Part shown: one piece after another, positions 4,897-7,373 of the stretch
Layout of the letters: each line of letters begins with the position of its first letter
How positions within the stretch are numbered: the stretch's first letter is position 1
Origin: UBA4719 sp035654835
GTDB taxonomy: Bacteria; Actinomycetota; Actinomycetes; Actinomycetales; Dermatophilaceae
NCBI GenBank assembly: GCA_035654835.1
Contig: DASRVZ010000237.1
Coordinates: 1 to 7,373 of the forward strand
Length of the DNA stretch: 7,373 nt
Direction of reading: 5' to 3'
The notes under the pieces: generated by a model
Databases searched by the model: none
What the model was told of the DNA's origin: nothing
What the model saw: only the letters and a program-made list of their open reading frames with translations
Program-made: the position numbers and the translations under genes

Positions 4897-7000
4897 GTGA
4901 AGCCAAGTGGTTCGGTGACGGCGGAGAGGATCGAGGCCGCGAGCAAGGTCACCGCCGAGCATCTTCGCCGGGACGCCTACCTGTATGTCCGGCAGTCCAC
5001 GCTGCGTCTGGTGCTCACCAACACCGAGTCCACCCAGCGGCAGTACGGGCTGCGGCAGCGCGCGGTGGCACTGGGCTGGCCCAGTGACCGGGTGGTGGTC
5101 ATCGACACCGACCAGGGCCAGTCCGGCGCCTCGGCCACCGACCGCGAAGGCTTCCAACGGCTGGTGGCCGAGGTCGGCATGGGCCACGCCGGGATCGTGC
5201 TCGGCCTGGAGGTCTCCCGGCTCGCCCGCAACAACGCCGACTGGCACCGGCTGCTGGAGATCTGCGCTCTGGCCGGCACCCTGATCTGCGATGAGGACGG
5301 CCTCTACGACCCGGCCGACTTCAACGACCGGCTGCTGCTCGGCCTGAAGGGCACCATGAGCGAGGCCGAGCTGCACTTCATCCGCGCCCGGCTGCGCGGC
5401 GGCCAACTGTCGAAGGCCCGCCGCGGCGAGCTGCAGATGCCGCTGCCGGTCGGGCTGGTCTACGACCCGGCCGGCCGCGTGGTGCTCGACCCCGACACCG
5501 GCGTCCAAGACGCCATCCGGCAGGTCTTCACCCTCTTCTCCCGCACCGGCTCGGCCCGGTCCGTGGTCACCGAGTTCAACGCCGCCGGGCTGCTGTTCCC
5601 GGTCCGGGTCCGCACCGGGGCGCACAAGGGCGAGCTGGCCTGGATGCCGCTCAAGCACTGGCGGGTGCTGCGCACCCTGCACAACCCGCGCTATGCCGGC
5701 GCGTTCGCCTACGGCCGCCGCCGCGAACGCGTGGGCGCCAACGGGAAGAAGACCTTCGAGGTCGTCCCGCGTGACCAGTGGGTCGCGCTGATCCCCGACG
5801 CCCACCCCGGATACATCGGCTGGGAGCAGTACGAGGCCAACCAGAAGCTGCTTGCTGGGCAACGCTCAAGCCCACGGCACCGACCGGTCCGCCGGCCCAG
5901 CCCGGGAAGGCCCCGCGCTGCTGCAGGGTCTCGCGGTCTGTGGGCGCTGCGGCCGTCGGATGACAGTGCGCTACCACACCCGCCGCGGGGTCGAGGTGCC
6001 CGACTACCAGTGCATGCGTGCCGCCATCGATGACGGTGCACCACGCTGCCAGACCATCCCCGGCGCCGGTGTCGACACCGCGATCGGCCAACTGCTGCTC
6101 GACACCCTCACCCCGCTCGCCCTTGAGGTCGCGCTCACCGTCCAAGCCGAGCTGGACACCCGCGCAGCCGAGGCCGACACGCTGCGCCGCCACCAGGTCG
6201 AACGCTCCCGCCACCGCGCCGACCTCGCCCGCCGCCGCTACCTCGCCGTCGACCCGGACAACCGACTCGTCGCCGACAGCCTCGAGGCCGACCGGAACGA
6301 CGCGCTCCGCGCTTTGCAGGCCGCCCACGACGACTACCAGCACACCAGCGCCAACTCCGACGCCATCACCGAGGAGCAGCGCGTCCGGGTCCGCGCACTG
6401 GCCGCCGACTTCCCCGCCCTGTGGGCCGACCCGCACACCCCGCAACGGGAACGCAAACGGATGGTCCGCCTGCTCATCGACGACGTCACCCTGGTCAAGA
6501 CCGACCGCATCCACCTACACCTCCGGCTCCGCGGCGGACAGACCCAGTCCCTGACCATCCCGATCCCCCCGAAGGCGTGGCAGGCCCGACAGACCCACCC
6601 CGACGCCGTCGCCGCCCTGGACCGGTTACTCGACGAGCACACCGACGCCGAGACCGCCGCCCTGCTCAACGCCGCCGGTCACCGCTCCGGTGAGGGCAAG
6701 CCGTTCACCGCCCGGATCGTGCTCGACCTACGCGGCAGCAACAACCTCCCCAGCCACGCCGACCGGCTCCGCGCGCGAGGACTGCTCAGCATCGGCGAGA
6801 TCGCCGAACGACTCGGCGTGCACTCCTCCACCATCAAGGCCTGGCACCGCGCCGACCCGCTCACCTCTCACCAAGCCAACAACAAGAACGAACGACTCTA
6901 CGAACCACCAGACCCCGGCGACCCACGACTCGTCGCCAGGCAAGGAAGCCCCATCAGAAACCGAGTTCCCACCCAACCCGCGCCAGGAGGTGCAGTATGA
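4897..7000 (+). pseudogene. Large serine recombinase (site-specific integrase), frameshifted
   Basis: This enzyme cuts DNA at att sites through a serine-DNA bond and exchanges strands by rotation. The GTG start at 4897 follows GAGAGGAG (4883-4890). Domains of the 700-aa reconstructed protein are: resolvase core about 26-170 with nucleophile S34 (YVRQS) and R108/R111 (VSRLARN), and the recombinase domain about 190-320 (HNPRYAGAFAYGRRR). Next come a zinc ribbon with C348, C351, C372 and C384, a coiled coil about 395-455, and a C-terminal MerR-like HTH about 629-655 (LSIGEIAERLGVHSSTIKAW). The first frame (4897-6033) leaves the family pattern after YEANQKLLA. The second (open to 7000) resumes with NAQAHGTDRSAG. 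Removing one G from GGG at 5857-5859 joins them. Without correction the product is a 378-aa truncated protein lacking the zinc ribbon and coiled coil. The frameshift may be real decay or a sequencing error. Confidence 0.9.
6985..6990 (+). promoter_or_regulatory. Strong ribosome site at the end of the recombinase gene
   Basis: AGGAGG stands 6 bases before ATG 6997, an ideal arrangement. In the integrated form no real gene follows it, which is the clue that a gene has been cut at the att site. Confidence 0.75.
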
Positions 7001-7014
7001 AACCAGATCCTTGT
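6997..7014 (+). other. Severed 5' end of the DUF5372 gene (MKPDPC)
   Basis: ATG 6997 overlaps the recombinase TGA as ATGA and is served by AGGAGG. Only five codons (MKPDP) are read before the core, with Cys encoded inside TTGT. In the integrated form the frame continues into antisense IS3 sequence and ends at 7236 as a meaningless 79-aa product. In the excised circle it continues in frame into 3606-3914 and completes a 108-aa DUF5372 protein. Confidence 0.7.
7011..7014 (+). other. Right attachment-site core (attR), TTGT
   Basis: Element sequence (GATCC) lies to the left and IS3 orfB sequence (CGAAGCAGTCGCC, minus strand GGCGACTGCTTCG) to the right. It matches the left core at 3602-3605. Confidence 0.75.
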
Positions 7015-7373
7015 CGAAGCAGTCGCCGATCGATCCGATCGATCCGAGCAGGCCGGCCTCGCGGAGCCGGTGGCCGAAGGCTCAACTCGTATTTTGCGTG
7101 CCCTGGTCGCTGTGATGGACCGCGCCGGGTGCTGCTTGCGGTTCCAGATCGCCATCTGCAACGCGCCCACGACCTGCTCACTGCGCAGGTGGTCAGCCAT
7201 CGCTCAGCCTACGACGCGGCGGCTGGAGCAGTCTAATGCGACGGCGAGGTAGCACCATCCCTCGCTCGTCCGGTGCTGGGTGATGACGGCGACGTAGAGA
7301 CGATCCGGGCCGACCGGGGTGCAGTTCCGTTTGCCACGCACGCCTTCCGGCAGATCCGGTAAACGCTCTCGTG
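7011..7373 (-). pseudogene. IS3 OrfB transposase, N-terminal/central fragment (degenerate)
   Basis: Read leftward from the window end, the minus strand encodes RNCTPVGPDRLYVAVITQHR, SEGWCYLAVALDCSSRRVVG, stop, then AMADHLRSEQVVGALQMAIW, the core of an IS3 DDE transposase. The family motif around the first catalytic Asp (A-D-I-T) is AVIT here, so the Asp is Val. The usual Trp of VVGW is TGA (7204-7206). Near the second Asp (SDQG, codon 7106-7108) small indels shift the frame, and reading frames must be changed to follow TSLSFGHRLREAGLLGSIGS and IGDCFD. Homology stops exactly at the TTGT core and resumes at 3605. The gene is dead independently of the insertion. Its start and orfA lie beyond the window. 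Confidence 0.85.

Larger units (their letters stand above)
3602..7010 (+). mobile_element. Serine-recombinase mobile element of 3,409 bp inserted in an IS3 transposase gene
   Basis: The element carries, on the plus strand, DUF5372, a two-HTH protein, a 99-aa protein and a large serine recombinase. Its limits are fixed by the interrupted gene. The left junction reads CGGAG-TTGT-TCCGCG and the right one GATCC-TTGT-CGAAGC. Joining the outer flanks across a single TTGT restores an uninterrupted transposase frame with the family motif GDCFDNSVAES, and nothing is lost or duplicated apart from TTGT. A short shared core without a longer target duplication fits serine-recombinase integration, in which a 2-bp overlap lies inside the core. 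Because TTGT is shared, the ends could equally be called 3606-7014. Confidence 0.85.
3348..7373 (-). mobile_element. Second IS3-family copy, split by the recombinase element and decayed
   Basis: The minus strand carries an IS3-type orfB in two separated pieces, 7011-7373 and 3393-3605. Between them lies a 3.4-kb element (3602-7010). The orfB-distal end of this IS is at about 3348. The other end, with orfA, lies beyond the window. The transposase differs clearly from the first IS (77-1545), so this is a different IS3 subgroup. Several inactivating changes are present on both sides of the insertion. Confidence 0.8.

Noticed and set aside
4420..5862. 480-aa open frame on the minus strand
   Set aside because: It is antisense to the 99-aa gene and the recombinase. 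Its Gly/Val/Leu/Asp-rich product shows no domain, and long antisense frames are expected in high-GC genes.

Overview
The window is high-GC DNA with actinobacterial character: GTG and TTG starts, G/C-rich third positions, actinobacterial-type IS3 transposases and an exported RTX-repeat protein. The sequence alone does not fix the genus. It reads as an accessory region built from mobile elements around a little cargo.

Layout: (1) about 11-1570, an apparently intact IS3-family element with overlapping orfA and orfB and a DD(35)E catalytic set. (2) 1571-3347, a cargo stretch with a short unknown ORF (1873-2106) and a Sec-exported protein made only of RTX-type calcium-binding repeats (2395-3099). 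(3) From 3348 to beyond the window end, a second, decayed IS3-family copy on the minus strand. Its transposase gene is split into a C-terminal piece (3393-3605) and an N-terminal/central piece (7011-7373). (4) Between these pieces lies a 3,409-bp element (3602-7010). It carries a DUF5372-type protein, a two-HTH protein, an unknown 99-aa protein and a large serine recombinase.

Main result: both ends of the 3.4-kb element can be placed to within 4 bp from this sequence. Both junctions carry TTGT. Joining the outer flanks across one TTGT restores an uninterrupted transposase reading frame (GDCFDNSVAES). Joining the inner ends, as in an excised circle, places the ATG that overlaps the recombinase stop codon, with its AGGAGG ribosome site, in frame with the DUF5372 ORF. 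The element therefore appears to be a circular operon (HTH, 99-aa protein, recombinase, DUF5372) whose attachment site lies inside the 5' end of the DUF5372 gene. Integration separates DUF5372 from its start codon and ribosome site, and excision would rejoin them. The landing site is the conserved DDE-glutamate motif of an IS3 transposase, a sequence type present in many copies across actinobacteria.

This copy may be inactive, because the recombinase has a +1 frameshift in a GGG run at 5857-5859 (real or a sequencing error). The interrupted IS3 transposase is also dead: the first catalytic Asp is Val, there is an in-frame stop, and there are indels on both sides of the insertion.
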